Assembly (NCBI RefSeq): GCF_017355885.1
Contig: NZ_JAFEUU010000008.1
Location: 62,001-126,000 of the forward strand
DNA: 64,000 nucleotides
DNA from: Sabulicella rubraurantiaca
GTDB taxonomy: Bacteria; Pseudomonadota; Alphaproteobacteria; Acetobacterales; Acetobacteraceae
Direction of reading: 5' to 3'
This document shows, piece by piece, positions 49,509 through 58,229 of the stretch (the first letter of the stretch is position 1; each line of letters starts with the position of its first letter). Position numbers and translations under genes: made by a program. A model generated the notes under the pieces. The model searched no databases. It was not told the DNA's origin and saw nothing but the letters and a program-made list of their open reading frames with translations.

Positions 49509-50423
49509 TTATTCCTCCATGCCTGCGCGCGGATTGTGGGTCTTGCCTGCCTCCCAGCGAGAGGCGAATGCTTCAAGTTCCGGATCTGGCCGGTCGGGCA
49601 GTACGACACGCAGCGTCACGTAGGCATCACCGTACGAGCCATCGGGCCGAGGCACGCCTCGGCCCTTCAGCCGGAGCACGGAACCGGTATTGGAGTGCTT
49701 AGGAACTGAGACGACGACAGTGCCAGCCGGGGTCGGTGTCTCGACACGGCCGCCGAGCACTGCCTCCCTGAGGTTGATCGGAAGTTCAAAATGGATGTCG
49801 TCGCCCTTTCGGACGAAGTGATGGTGCGGTCCGACCTCGACCTCAACGAGCAAGTCGCCCGGCCGCCCGCCGCCAAGCCCGGCACCGCCCTTGCCGCGCA
49901 AGCGGAGCACTTGGCCGTCGCGCGTTCCGGGCGGCACAGTGACGTCCACGATAGACCCGTCGGGCAGAGTCAACCGCTTCGCTGTGCCATTGACTGCCTC
50001 CAGGAAATCCAGCGTCAGACGCCCGTAGTGGTCCCCGCCGCGCGCTCGCATGCGGGTGCCGCTGCGGCCAAACAGTTCAGCGAGCAGCTCGTCTGAATCC
50101 ATCATATCGGCGAAGCCGGCATCGCTGGCATAGGGATTTCGGTCTGCGCCGGTGCGGCTTGTGAAATCCCGATAGGAGTATGTCGGCTGCGGCCGCTCGA
50201 CGCCGGAGGCATCGATCTCGCCGCGGTCGAAGCGGGCCCGCTTCTCGGCATCTCCCAGCAGATCATAGGCCGCGGAAACCTCCTTGAAGCGCTCTTCGGA
50301 ACTGCGGTCCCCAGGGTTGAGGTCCGGGTGCAGCTGCCGGGCCAAGCGGCGGTATGCGCTGCGGATCTGCGCTTCTGTCGCCTCAGGCTTGACGCCCAGG
50401 ATCTCATAAGGGCTTTTGGTCAT
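49509..50423 (-). CDS. cbpA: DnaJ-class co-chaperone CbpA
   Basis: The 304-aa protein has an N-terminal J domain (YEILGVKPEATEAQIRSAYRR, then HPDLNPGD with the HPD motif), a G/F-like linker, no zinc finger, and the DnaJ C-terminal substrate domain (LTLDFLEAVNGTAKRLTLPDG, VLRLKGRGVPRPDGSYGDAYV). It stimulates DnaK. The ATG at 50423 has a candidate heat-shock promoter about 60-80 bases upstream. The gene opposes the Hsp20-M48 operon and shares its stress role. Confidence 0.92.
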   Translation of the reverse strand: MTKSPYEILGVKPEATEAQIRSAYRRLARQLHPDLNPGDRSSEERFKEVSAAYDLLGDAEKRARFDRGEIDASGVERPQPTYSYRDFTSRTGADRNPYASDAGFADMMDSDELLAELFGRSGTRMRARGGDHYGRLTLDFLEAVNGTAKRLTLPDGSIVDVTVPPGTRDGQVLRLRGKGGAGLGGGRPGDLLVEVEVGPHHHFVRKGDDIHFELPINLREAVLGGRVETPTPAGTVVVSVPKHSNTGSVLRLKGRGVPRPDGSYGDAYVTLRVVLPDRPDPELEAFASRWEAGKTHNPRAGMEE

Positions 50424-50477
50424 GGTCGCCTTCGGGAATGGGCGGCTGCGTCTTTGGGCTGAGCGTTCAGCCGAATT

Positions 50478-50510
50478 GTTGATGGTTTATCTTCTTTTCC
50501 GTTCAAGACC
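50478..50510 (-). promoter_or_regulatory. candidate heat-shock promoter of cbpA
   Basis: On the minus strand CTTGAA (plus positions 50502-50507) is followed after 13-17 bases by AAACCATCA, near the RpoH pattern. It lies about 60-80 bases before the cbpA start. Confidence 0.35.
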
Positions 50511-50523
50511 TTGCAGCAAGGTC
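50507..50523. repeat. palindrome adjoining the cbpA -35
   Basis: GACCTTGC and GCAAGGTC are exact reverse complements around one base. The left end touches the CTTGAA element, so it could be a regulatory site for heat-shock control. Confidence 0.35.
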
Positions 50524-50855
50524 TGATGAACGTGCCACCCGCTCCGGAACGGGCGCGGACCAGCAGCGGCAGGCCAAGCGGGGATGCCCTCAGCGCAGAG
50601 ACCCAGGTTTCGCCCGGAATTTGCCTCCTTCGAAACTTGATCCGGACCCTGCGCGCAAGCTATAAGATGTTGATTATGCTTGGAAAACGCCATAAGTTTT
50701 TCCATAACGAATCTTACGCGGTCGCTGGGTCACCTTTGTTCGTGCCCTCGCCCTGCAACTGAGAACGTCGTGGCATAAGGATCTCCCGAGCGATAAGGTC
50801 CCTGCCATTCCGCGGCAGGCATGAGCCGGCCCGCGCAGTTCGGGGGCAGATCACG

Positions 50856-51089
50856 ATGCGGTGGCTGACGGTGTGTGTTGCTCTGGTGGCGGGCTGCGCG
50901 CCCTTTCCCCAGGATCGTTCGAGATCAGCCGCCTTGTGGACAGGCAGCGATTGGGACGCACCTTCGCTTCTCTTCCCACGCTCTCTGACGTCCCGAGCGG
51001 CCGCCCATCATCCTGGTCAAGGGGATGGAGTGACGCGCGAAGGTGTGACCGAAGCGCTGTTGTCCGGGTTCGAGCGGTCTGGAAGCTGA
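50856..51089 (+). CDS. possible small lipoprotein
   Basis: The 77-aa ORF starts with VCVALVAGCAPFPQD, a plausible lipobox with Cys at residue 14. The rest has no recognisable pattern. A frameshift in a larger gene is possible. Low confidence. Confidence 0.25.
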   Translation: MRWLTVCVALVAGCAPFPQDRSRSAALWTGSDWDAPSLLFPRSLTSRAAAHHPGQGDGVTREGVTEALLSGFERSGS

Positions 51090-51181
51090 GGGGTGGCGCT
51101 TGAAGCGCCGATGATGCGAGGTCGCACGGATGTTGCGCCCGGTCACCTCTGCTACCCCTCCCAGGTCATGCGGAGGGACTG

Positions 51182-51427
51182 ATGAAGTTCTACGTGGACG
51201 AGGACGGGCACCGGCGTCTGATCGGACGTGCCGAGATCCCTGAGGATGTGGGTGCGGTGCATCGCGAATGGCTGTTTGGCGGCGCGAGCGCGATCTACGA
51301 AGACTTCGCCATCGGCAGCGTGACCCACTTCGGTCCTGATGGGAGCACCACAGTCGAACGCGCGGTGATCCTCAGCCCGCTGCAGCGCGCCGACTTCCTG
51401 CCCGGCTGGGCCCCCCTCGCCTCCTGA
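51182..51427 (+). CDS. hypothetical protein preceding the HigA-like gene
   Basis: The 81-aa ORF encodes MKFYVDEDGHRRLIGRAEIP followed by GSVTHFGPDGSTTVERAVIL. No known toxin family (RelE/HigB) was recognised in it. GCGGAGG is 5-8 bases upstream. The HigA-like frame begins two bases after its stop, so the two are likely co-translated. Role unknown. Confidence 0.45.
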   Translation: MKFYVDEDGHRRLIGRAEIPEDVGAVHREWLFGGASAIYEDFAIGSVTHFGPDGSTTVERAVILSPLQRADFLPGWAPLAS

Positions 51428-51428
51428 G

Positions 51429-51802
51429 ATGGAGGAGCGACGCCATCCAGGGTGGAGGATGTGCTGCCGCCGCTTGGCCTGACCCTGCCCCAGGCCGCGG
51501 CGATGATGGGCCTGTCCTATCAGCTGCTCTACAAGCTGAGGAACGGGCGCATCGCCATCTCGCCGGCGATGGCGCTGCGGCTCGGCAAGCTGACCGGCAT
51601 GGACCCGCATGTCTGGCTGCGCGTGCAAGCGGTCTACGACCTCGCCACGCTGGCGCCGCAGATGGCGGAGGAGTTGGAGACGATCCCGACTTTCAGGCCG
51701 GCCACCGTCTCGAAAGACCACGCCCCCGTGTCAAAGCAGCGTGTGCGCAGGAGCGGCTCGCAGGTCAGCGTGGCAGGTCCTGCTTCCGGCCCGATTGGGT
51801 GA
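51429..51802 (+). CDS. HigA-family antitoxin, possibly frameshifted at its start
   Basis: The main frame (from GTG 51452) has PPLGLTLPQAAAMMGLSYQL, then GRIAISPAMALRLGKLTGMD and HVWLRVQAVYDL, the HigA/VapI HTH pattern. The usual N-terminal HPG motif appears only in the overlapping frame that starts at ATG 51429 (MEERRHPG). Joining the two frames near 51450-51454 needs a -1 shift or one extra base. Either the GTG start is real and the HPG match is chance, or the gene is frameshifted. No HigB toxin gene is adjacent. Confidence 0.6.
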
Positions 51803-51912
51803 AGGAGCAAGTGCCTCCGCGAGGCCCGACGCAGGGGCTGCTTTGCGTGCAGGTGTCGCCCGCCTACGGACGGACTGCACCCAGGACCGACGCGCGGTGC
51901 GCTGTCATGCCG

Positions 51913-52998
51913 TCAGCCGCGTGGCCCAACCGAGCGCGCGATCCAGTCGGCCAGCCAGCCAGCCAACTCCAGCGAATTCCGGTCCTGCATCAACATGTGC
52001 GAGTTGCCGCGGATCCCCATCTCCGGCAGCACCGCGATCTCGACCTTGCCGCCCTGGGCGTTGGCGGCGCGGGCGAAGTCGCGGCATGCGCTCAGGCGGG
52101 GTGCCCAGCGCGACGATTCCTCGACGAAGTCGCCCCACAGCACCAGCACCGGCAGGCCAGCATAAGGGGTCATGTCCCCGTCCGCCGCCGGGCAGGCTCC
52201 GGGCTCAATTGAGACGATCCCCGCAATCCCTTCGCGTCGCATCGCCGCAGCCTGGAAGGGATGTATCCCGGACTGCGAGTGGCTGATCAGCACTGCCCCG
52301 TCCAGCCGCCGCGCCAACTCCGAAAGTCCGACCACAGAGGGGTGCGGTGTCGGCACCGCCAGGTTCCAGTCGGGCACCATCTGCTTCCAGAATTCCTCCA
52401 GTGCCTCCGTCGGGAACAGCAGGCCTGGGAAGGTGTCTGAATGGCGCGGGCCGAAGCGGAAGATCGTCCATGCGTCCTCCTGCCCTGCGGCGAAGACGGT
52501 CGGCAGGGTGTCCGCTGCGGCACGACCAGTGCGCACGGCGTTGATCGTGGTGGGGTGCGCCGCCGAGCGACCGCGCCAAGCTTGGTCCACGACATAGATC
52601 GGGTGGCCGCGGCGCAACAGGAACTCGTCCCAGCCCATACGGCCATCGGGTGTGGTTTCCCAGGTCTTGCCGGTCAGGCAGCAGCCATGGACGAGCACCA
52701 GCGGTCGGCGGCCCGCCATGTCCACCGGCTCCTGGAAGCGGACGTAAACTTGGTCCACGGTGATGGTGCCGCTGGCAGCATAAGCGGGTACGGTGGATAG
52801 CGTGTCCGAGCGCAGTGTCCGCCCGCCGACGAAAAACGATCCCTGCCGGGCGATGGTCAGCGGCCCCGCATCGGAGGCCGGCGCCCCTGTCGGCGACTGG
52901 ACAGGCGTTGGGGCGGGCATCTGGCTCCAGGCTGGTGTACCGAGACCAAGGGCCGTTAGCAGGGCGGCCAACCCCGCGAAGAGAGAAAATCTGGGCAT
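51913..52998 (-). CDS. exported alpha/beta-hydrolase
   Basis: The 361-aa protein has a signal peptide (LFAGLAALLTALGLGTPAWSQ). The hydrolase core has RPLVLVHGCCLTGKTWETTPDG as the oxyanion region, VLISHSQSGIHPFQAAAM as the nucleophile elbow (Ser), and a late GNSHMLMQDRNSLELAGWL with His. The nucleophile context S-H-S-Q-S-G fits esterases of the alpha/beta-hydrolase fold. It should act in the periplasm. Substrate unknown. Confidence 0.85.
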   Translation of the reverse strand: MPRFSLFAGLAALLTALGLGTPAWSQMPAPTPVQSPTGAPASDAGPLTIARQGSFFVGGRTLRSDTLSTVPAYAASGTITVDQVYVRFQEPVDMAGRRPLVLVHGCCLTGKTWETTPDGRMGWDEFLLRRGHPIYVVDQAWRGRSAAHPTTINAVRTGRAAADTLPTVFAAGQEDAWTIFRFGPRHSDTFPGLLFPTEALEEFWKQMVPDWNLAVPTPHPSVVGLSELARRLDGAVLISHSQSGIHPFQAAAMRREGIAGIVSIEPGACPAADGDMTPYAGLPVLVLWGDFVEESSRWAPRLSACRDFARAANAQGGKVEIAVLPEMGIRGNSHMLMQDRNSLELAGWLADWIARSVGPRG

Positions 52999-53115
52999 TG
53001 GCGCACGTCCTCCGCTGCGGGCCGGACGTCTGCGGGCGCCGGTCACGCAATGGTAGTCAGCCACCGCGGCACGCGGCAATCACACACATGCCATATGGCC
53101 AGCGCGCCAAGGGCA

Positions 53116-53553
53116 ATGAACTCTCGTTTGATGCATATTTTCCTCATGGGTAAAGCTTCGGGCTTTTGGCGGCGCGGAGTTCACCTCTTCGTTGCCTTCA
53201 CCGCTGTCCTCCTCCTCGGAACGGCTCCAGCAGGCGCCCGAGGTCTGCGTTGTCAGGCGAGCGACGGTGATACGCTTCGCTGCGGGGCCGAACGCATTCG
53301 TTTGATCGGTCTCGACGCGCCGGAGATGCGTGGGCAATGCCCCCGCGAGGTGCGCTTGGCTCAGGTGGCCAGGAACCGGCTGGCAGTTCTGGTCGCGCAG
53401 GGTGTGGAGATTGAGCCTCGGGGCCGCGACCGATACCGGCGGCTGTTGGCCGTGGTGCGCGACCGGGAAGGCCGAGACGTTGCGCAGACGCTGATCACCG
53501 AAGGACTGGCTCGGCCCTACTACGGCCGCGGCCGACGCCAAGGATGGTGTTGA
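53116..53553 (+). CDS. exported thermonuclease-like (SNase) protein
   Basis: The protein has a hydrophobic export segment (VHLFVAFTAVLLLGTAPAG) and a short SNase domain with CQASDGDTLRCGAERIRLIG, LDAPEMRGQCP, EPRGRDRYRRLLAVVRD and GLARPYYGRG. Asp, Arg and Glu-region residues expected for calcium-dependent cleavage are present. The start could be at 53116, 53131 or 53146; none has a good SD. It is shorter than staphylococcal nuclease but typical for small alphaproteobacterial members. A damaged second copy lies at 56680-56940. Confidence 0.8.
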   Translation: MNSRLMHIFLMGKASGFWRRGVHLFVAFTAVLLLGTAPAGARGLRCQASDGDTLRCGAERIRLIGLDAPEMRGQCPREVRLAQVARNRLAVLVAQGVEIEPRGRDRYRRLLAVVRDREGRDVAQTLITEGLARPYYGRGRRQGWC

Positions 53554-53791
53554 CTGACTGGCACAGGTCCGGGGGTGGCCGTTAAGCCGCGTCCTGGACA
53601 GTGCGGCCGCGCTGAGGATCGATCACCGCTGTTTCGAAAGGATGACCAAAGAGCGAGCGCGACATCTTGCTGCGTCGTGCGCTGGCAAGCCCCTTTGCGC
53701 CGTTGGCCGAAAAATCGAATGATCCAAGCTTCGTAGCTTACCGTGCCAGGGCCATCGTGGAGGCTAAGGTGGCGTGGCTCACCGAAAGAGG

Positions 53792-54907
53792 TCAGCGGCC
53801 AGCATCCCGCGGCATCGGCGCCCGTGACCGCTCCACAGAGAGATCCAGCGTTCGATCATTTGGGTCTAGTGCTGCTCCCAATCTGTCCAGCGCTTCAGTG
53901 AACTCCGCATGCAGTGCCGACCTCTGTTCCTCGGGTAGCCAGCTTGCCTGTACCCCAGCCAAGCTCAGCTGCCGTGCCTCTGCCACGCCCCAGCCGGTGT
54001 GCTGAAAGACGGTGCGCCAGCAATGGCCCATGTTTGTCTCGAACATAGTGGGGTCATCAGTGCCAAGCACGATGTTCAGTCCAGCCGAGAACATACGTTG
54101 GATGCGGTCGCGCCGAGGCGCCCGGTTGGGCGGAATGGAGGACCAGCAGGCCATGGTGAAAGGCGTGCCGTCCCGCGCCATGCGGGCAGTGATATCGGGA
54201 TCAGCGAGCATATTGTAGCCGTGGTCTAGGCGGTCGCAGCCCAGCGCGTCGCGGCAATGGGTGATGTGCTGCGGCGGACCTTCGAACAGGGTCTGGTTGT
54301 CCTCGCAGACGTGGGCGGTCCGGCGATAGCCGGCGCGGCCTGCGCGGCGCCAGGCCTCGAGCCAGACGAGCGGCGGGCCGGCGCGCTCCGCGCCGTCGAG
54401 GCCAATGCCCACCACGCGTGGGTGCGGGTACTCGGCCATCCAGTCCAGCATTTGCAGCGCCTCGGACGGCAGGCAGACGGAGCGGTCTATGCAGGCGATC
54501 ATCAGCGACGAAACGCCAAAATCGCGCTCCGCGTGTTCCAGCCCCTCCGCCAGGCCATCCACCACTAGCGGGTAAGTCGCGCCGTTAGGTGTGTAGTAGT
54601 GCGGATTGAAGAAGATCTCGACGTGTCGGACATTTCCATGGCGGTGCATGTCCTCGACGCATTCGTATGCGATGCGCGAGAAGTCCTCGCGCCGCTTAAC
54701 GGCCAATGCGCCGAGGCGCAGCACCTCAAGGAAGCCGTAGAAGTCCTGCCACCGGTAGAGGGTCTCGGCCGGGCGTGGCAGATGCACACCGTTCGCAGTG
54801 GCCATCTCCACGAGCGTCGTCGCGCGCACGGCGCCAGCGATGTGGCAGTGCAGCTCCACCTTCGGGACAAGGTCCAGGTAGTCGGAAAGGGAGAGCATAG
54901 CTCTCAT
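53792..54907 (-). CDS. adenosine deaminase-like amidohydrolase
   Basis: The 371-aa protein has an ADA-type barrel: KVELHCHIAGAVR (first metal His pair), DCRDALGCDRLDHGYN, and the later GTDDPTMFETNMGHCW with Asp-Asp. In the canonical family the third block is HAGE, but here it reads RTAHVCEDN. This suggests a divergent subfamily rather than a classical adenosine deaminase. The start overlaps the downstream SBP_bac_5 stop by 4 bases, so it is in an operon with a substrate-binding protein and may process an imported nucleoside or heterocycle. Confidence 0.78.
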   Translation of the reverse strand: MRAMLSLSDYLDLVPKVELHCHIAGAVRATTLVEMATANGVHLPRPAETLYRWQDFYGFLEVLRLGALAVKRREDFSRIAYECVEDMHRHGNVRHVEIFFNPHYYTPNGATYPLVVDGLAEGLEHAERDFGVSSLMIACIDRSVCLPSEALQMLDWMAEYPHPRVVGIGLDGAERAGPPLVWLEAWRRAGRAGYRRTAHVCEDNQTLFEGPPQHITHCRDALGCDRLDHGYNMLADPDITARMARDGTPFTMACWSSIPPNRAPRRDRIQRMFSAGLNIVLGTDDPTMFETNMGHCWRTVFQHTGWGVAEARQLSLAGVQASWLPEEQRSALHAEFTEALDRLGAALDPNDRTLDLSVERSRAPMPRDAGR

Positions 54908-56490
54908 CGCTCACGCCTGATGTTCCAGAGGAACATGGCCGGCCCCGTCGGTACGTCGGAGAGTTCCGCACGCCATGCGGAGGCGGCGACGAACTGGCCG
55001 AGCGGCATGTAGAAGCCAGCCTCCGCTGCATGCCGGTGCACTTCATCCGCGATCCGTCTGCGCGCAGCCTCCTCCGAGGCAGCTGCGAACTCGACGCGGC
55101 CTGCCTGCACCGCCTCGTCCTTCGGCCAGCCCGCAAAGCCTGATGGCGGGCCGGCCGCCTCCATGTACACGTTCTGCACCGGTGTCTGCATGTCGGGCAC
55201 GGTGTTGGTGGTGTGGAAGACGTTCCAGCCCTCCGGCCGTGCGCGTCGGGCAAAGAATGTGTTCAGGTCCATAGCCTGCAGGTCGACGTTGAAGCCAAGC
55301 CTCGTGAGCAGATCCTGGGTGACAAGGCCGAGCGCGGCGATACCAGGCGCATCGGCGGGATGTAGAATAACGATGGGCCGGGACAAATCAGCGCCGGTTT
55401 CCCGTAAGGCGCGGCGCGCTGCTTCAAGGTCGGGTGCGGAGGGCATCCCGACATTGGTCTCATATGGCGTCCCGCAGCCGTACATGGATGTGCAGATGCG
55501 GCCATACTCCGCTCGGCCGGCGACGCCAGGGAGGTATTCGGCCTGGTTCACCGCGGTCATCACCGCACGTCGCACCCGCACATCGTCGAAGGGGGGCTGG
55601 CTGTGGTTGAAGCGCAGGATTCCCTGATAGCCGTAAGGCGAGACGACCTGCACGCGCACCGTCCGGTTCCGCTCCAGGATGGGCAGGACATCGGCGGGCA
55701 GGCGCTCTAGGTAGTCCACCTCTCCGGTCAGCAGGGCGCTCACCTGGCTCGAGACGTCGGGCATGGAGATCAGTTCCATCCGCTCGAACGTCGGACGCTT
55801 GCCACCCGAAGCCCAGACGGAGGGCTCTGACCGCGGGCGGTACGCCTCGTTCCTCACCAGCACAATGCGATCGCCTGGCCGGTACTCAGTCGCCAGGAAG
55901 CGGTATGGCCCGGAGCCGATGGGCTCCGTCACGGGACGGCTGGGCGGGGTTTCGGCCAGGCGCTTCGGCATGATCATTGGCACCATGGCACCGGGCTTCG
56001 CCAACGCCTGCAGGACCAAGCCGAAGGGCTGGGAAAGGCGCAGTCGAAAAGTGGCCGCATCCAGCGGCTCGAGCGCCTTTGCCGCGCGAAGGAGCATTCC
56101 GCCGAGCGCGTCGCGCGCGCCCCAGCGGCGCAGGCTGGCGACAACGTCCTCGGAGGTGACAGGGCTGCCGTCGTGGAAGGCGAGGCCGTCTCGCAGCGTG
56201 AATCGCCAGTCCCGCCCGTCCGGGGAGCGCTCCCAGGTCTCCACCATCTGGGGCCGCGGCTCCCATTTGTCGTTCACCGCAAAGAGCGTGTCGTAAACGA
56301 GGTAGGCGAAGTCCCGCGTGGTGAAGGAGGTCGTGAAATGCGGATCGAAAATGTTGGTAAGCGTCTCCGGCACCACCCGCAGGGTTGTGGCTCGCAAGGT
56401 CCTGCTGCCAGAGGACTGGGCTCGACCGAGGGAGGGGAGGAAGAAGGGCAATGGTGCGGTCAGGCTGGCTAGCATCGGCCGGCGGCGCAT
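54904..56490 (-). CDS. SBP_bac_5 (oligopeptide/nickel-type) ABC substrate-binding protein
   Basis: The 528-aa exported protein has a signal peptide (MLASLTAPLPFFLPSLGRAQ region) followed by the SBP_bac_5 fold: VVPETLTNIFDPHFTTS, YLVYDTLFAVNDKWEP, DWRFTLRDGLAFHDGSPVTSEDV, and LAGWPKDEAV-type C-terminal lobes. It binds a peptide-like or other solute for an ABC importer. No permease or ATPase genes are adjacent. It is upstream of, and overlaps, the ADA-like gene. Confidence 0.92.
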   Translation of the reverse strand: MRRRPMLASLTAPLPFFLPSLGRAQSSGSRTLRATTLRVVPETLTNIFDPHFTTSFTTRDFAYLVYDTLFAVNDKWEPRPQMVETWERSPDGRDWRFTLRDGLAFHDGSPVTSEDVVASLRRWGARDALGGMLLRAAKALEPLDAATFRLRLSQPFGLVLQALAKPGAMVPMIMPKRLAETPPSRPVTEPIGSGPYRFLATEYRPGDRIVLVRNEAYRPRSEPSVWASGGKRPTFERMELISMPDVSSQVSALLTGEVDYLERLPADVLPILERNRTVRVQVVSPYGYQGILRFNHSQPPFDDVRVRRAVMTAVNQAEYLPGVAGRAEYGRICTSMYGCGTPYETNVGMPSAPDLEAARRALRETGADLSRPIVILHPADAPGIAALGLVTQDLLTRLGFNVDLQAMDLNTFFARRARPEGWNVFHTTNTVPDMQTPVQNVYMEAAGPPSGFAGWPKDEAVQAGRVEFAAASEEAARRRIADEVHRHAAEAGFYMPLGQFVAASAWRAELSDVPTGPAMFLWNIRRER

Positions 56491-56679
56491 CGGGATGCTC
56501 CTTCGTTGGTGCGCTGAAGGATGGTGCCATCTGACACGGCGGGCAAGCGTGGCGGCCGGGCGGCCGCCGTATCCTCGAGATAGCTTGTAATGGGCGGGTG
56601 CTCCACAACGCAGACCGGAACACTGTAATGCATGCGCGACGAGAAGTTGTGTGCGAGCGCCATCAAGCGGCGTCCTCGG

Positions 56680-56940
56680 TCAGAGCGAGAGATCCCCGCG
56701 TGCCGGAGATGCGAGGGGCCTGCCCCCGCGTGGCGCGTTCGGCAGCGGCAGCCCAGGACCGGCTGGCGGTGCTGGTAGCGCGGGGTGTGACAATCGAGCC
56801 TCGCGCCCGAGACCGATACCGGCGGCTGCTGGCTGTGGTGCGCGACCGGGAAGGCCGTGACGTGGCGCAGACGCGGTCCACCGGAGGCTTGGCGCGGCCC
56901 TATAGCGGCCGCGGCCGACACGCCAAGGGTGGTGTTGAGC
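56680..56940 (+). pseudogene. thermonuclease (SNase) gene fragment
   Basis: The frame carries DPRVPEMRGACPRVARSAAA, then EPRARDRYRRLLAVVRDREG and GLARPYSGRGR, closely parallel to the intact nuclease at 53116-53553. The N-terminal half with the export signal and first catalytic strand is missing, so this is a truncated second copy. The DNA level similarity is high. Confidence 0.75.
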
Positions 56941-57079
56941 GCGGGGCGGAACCCAATGATGGGGGTATCAGGTCGCTGCTTGCACAATACGGCCGCCCTG
57001 CAGATCGGTCGCGAAGCGGGTTTCGGCTCAGGGCTCGATCTTCGGGGTATGGCTGCCCCGACGCCACGCGTCCTTGTCG

Positions 57080-57178
57080 CTGCGATAACCTGGGCGACCG
57101 CGCCACACCCGAGAGCGACCCTGCCTCCGCGATGCGGACCAAGAGGCGCATCAATCTGAGTCTATCCAGCGAAACCAA
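57080..57178 (-). pseudogene. LysR-family gene fragment
   Basis: A minus-strand frame from TTG 57178 reads VSLDRLRLMRLLVRIAEAGS and then LSGVARSPRLSQ, the first half of a LysR winged helix, before losing similarity. The rest of the regulator is absent. It is upstream of and divergent from the MBL-fold gene, where a LysR regulator would be expected. Confidence 0.6.
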
Positions 57179-57297
57179 CGGCGGCCGCCTATTCGATTGG
57201 CGAATATCCGGCTTTCCTGCAATCAGGCTACCGGCTCAAGCGCGTTGTCGCGACTTGTCCAGGAACGCCCAACAACGATCCACTGGGAGGAAAGCCG

Positions 57298-58179
57298 ATG
57301 GATGCGGCGCAAGACCAGGACCGCGGACTGTACTGCGGCCAGTTCCGGCTCGATGTTGTACCGGAGTTCGGCGGCCCCCGCATGCTACCGTGGGAGATGT
57401 TCCCTGCCCTTGCGCCCGAGGCCGCCGCCAGTCTCATTGCTCGGACCCCGGCTGCTGCATTCGATGCCACCAGCGGCAAGCTCGTGACGAGCGTGCACAC
57501 TTGGCTCGTGCGCGGCGAGGGCGTGGTGATGCTGATCGATACTGGCTCCGGCAACGGCAAGAACCGCCCCAATTTCCCGATTTTTCACATGCTGAGCACT
57601 GATTGGCTGCAGCGCCTCGTATCCGTGGGCGTCCACCCCAGCGACGTGACCCATGTGGTGAACACCCACCTCCACCACGACCACGTCGGCTGGAACACGG
57701 TGCAGCGCAAAGGCAACTGGGTGCCGACTTTCCCGAATGCTCGCTACATCATGCCACGGCTCGAGGCCGAAGCCGGCCCAGGCATCATGCCGCCGTGGAA
57801 CGCTGGAGCGTTCGAGGACAGCGTCGCGCCCGTGCTCGCGGCAGGCCTCGCAGATCTCGTGGAGCCGTCGTTTCAAATCGCGCCGGGCCTGAGGGTGCTC
57901 CCGGCCCCCGGCCATTCGCCCGGAATGACCGTCATCGAGGTTTCGGATGGCAAAGGCGGCGGAGTGTTCTTGGGCGGCGACCCGATGCACCATTGCCTGC
58001 AGGTGTTCGCCCCTGAACTGAACACCCGCTTTTGCCAAGATCCTGCAAAGGCCGCGGCGACCCGCCATGCTCTGCTGGAACGCTGCGCCGACGAGGGTTT
58101 CGGGATCGGCGCCATTCACTTCTACGCGCCACGCATCCTGCGCGTCCGGCGCGATGGGCCAGCCTTCGCTTTCGCCTGA
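57298..58179 (+). CDS. MBL-fold metallo-hydrolase
   Basis: The 293-aa protein has the metallo-beta-lactamase-fold motif VVNTHLHHDHVGWNTV (HxHxDH), then APGHSPGMTVIEVSDG and FLGGDPMHH. The zinc-binding His and Asp are all visible. Many such enzymes are lactonases or thioesterases. The ATG at 57298 follows GGGAGGAAAGCCG. It lies 50 bases before the TctC gene on the same strand, hinting at a catabolic role. Confidence 0.9.
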   Translation: MDAAQDQDRGLYCGQFRLDVVPEFGGPRMLPWEMFPALAPEAAASLIARTPAAAFDATSGKLVTSVHTWLVRGEGVVMLIDTGSGNGKNRPNFPIFHMLSTDWLQRLVSVGVHPSDVTHVVNTHLHHDHVGWNTVQRKGNWVPTFPNARYIMPRLEAEAGPGIMPPWNAGAFEDSVAPVLAAGLADLVEPSFQIAPGLRVLPAPGHSPGMTVIEVSDGKGGGVFLGGDPMHHCLQVFAPELNTRFCQDPAKAAATRHALLERCADEGFGIGAIHFYAPRILRVRRDGPAFAFA

Positions 58180-58229
58180 CCAACCCTGCCTAGGCCGAGG
58201 CCGGGCGACATCATATGGGAGGAAGAACC

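Larger units (their letters stand above)
50424..51181. other. intergenic region upstream of cbpA
   Basis: Mostly non-coding. It holds the candidate cbpA heat-shock promoter and an 8-base-arm palindrome (50507-50523). A 77-aa plus-strand ORF at 50856-51089 begins like a lipoprotein (VCVALVAGC) but continues without recognisable structure, so it is doubtful. Confidence 0.45.
56491..57297. other. intergenic region with two gene fragments
   Basis: No intact gene is supported. The stretch contains a nuclease fragment (56680-56940, plus) and a LysR N-terminal fragment (57080-57178, minus), annotated separately. Such a concentration of relics suggests past rearrangement. Confidence 0.6.

Noticed and set aside
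50861-51103. Second overlapping ORF beside the doubtful lipoprotein
   Set aside because: It has no family pattern and overlaps the 50856 frame; neither looks convincingly coding.
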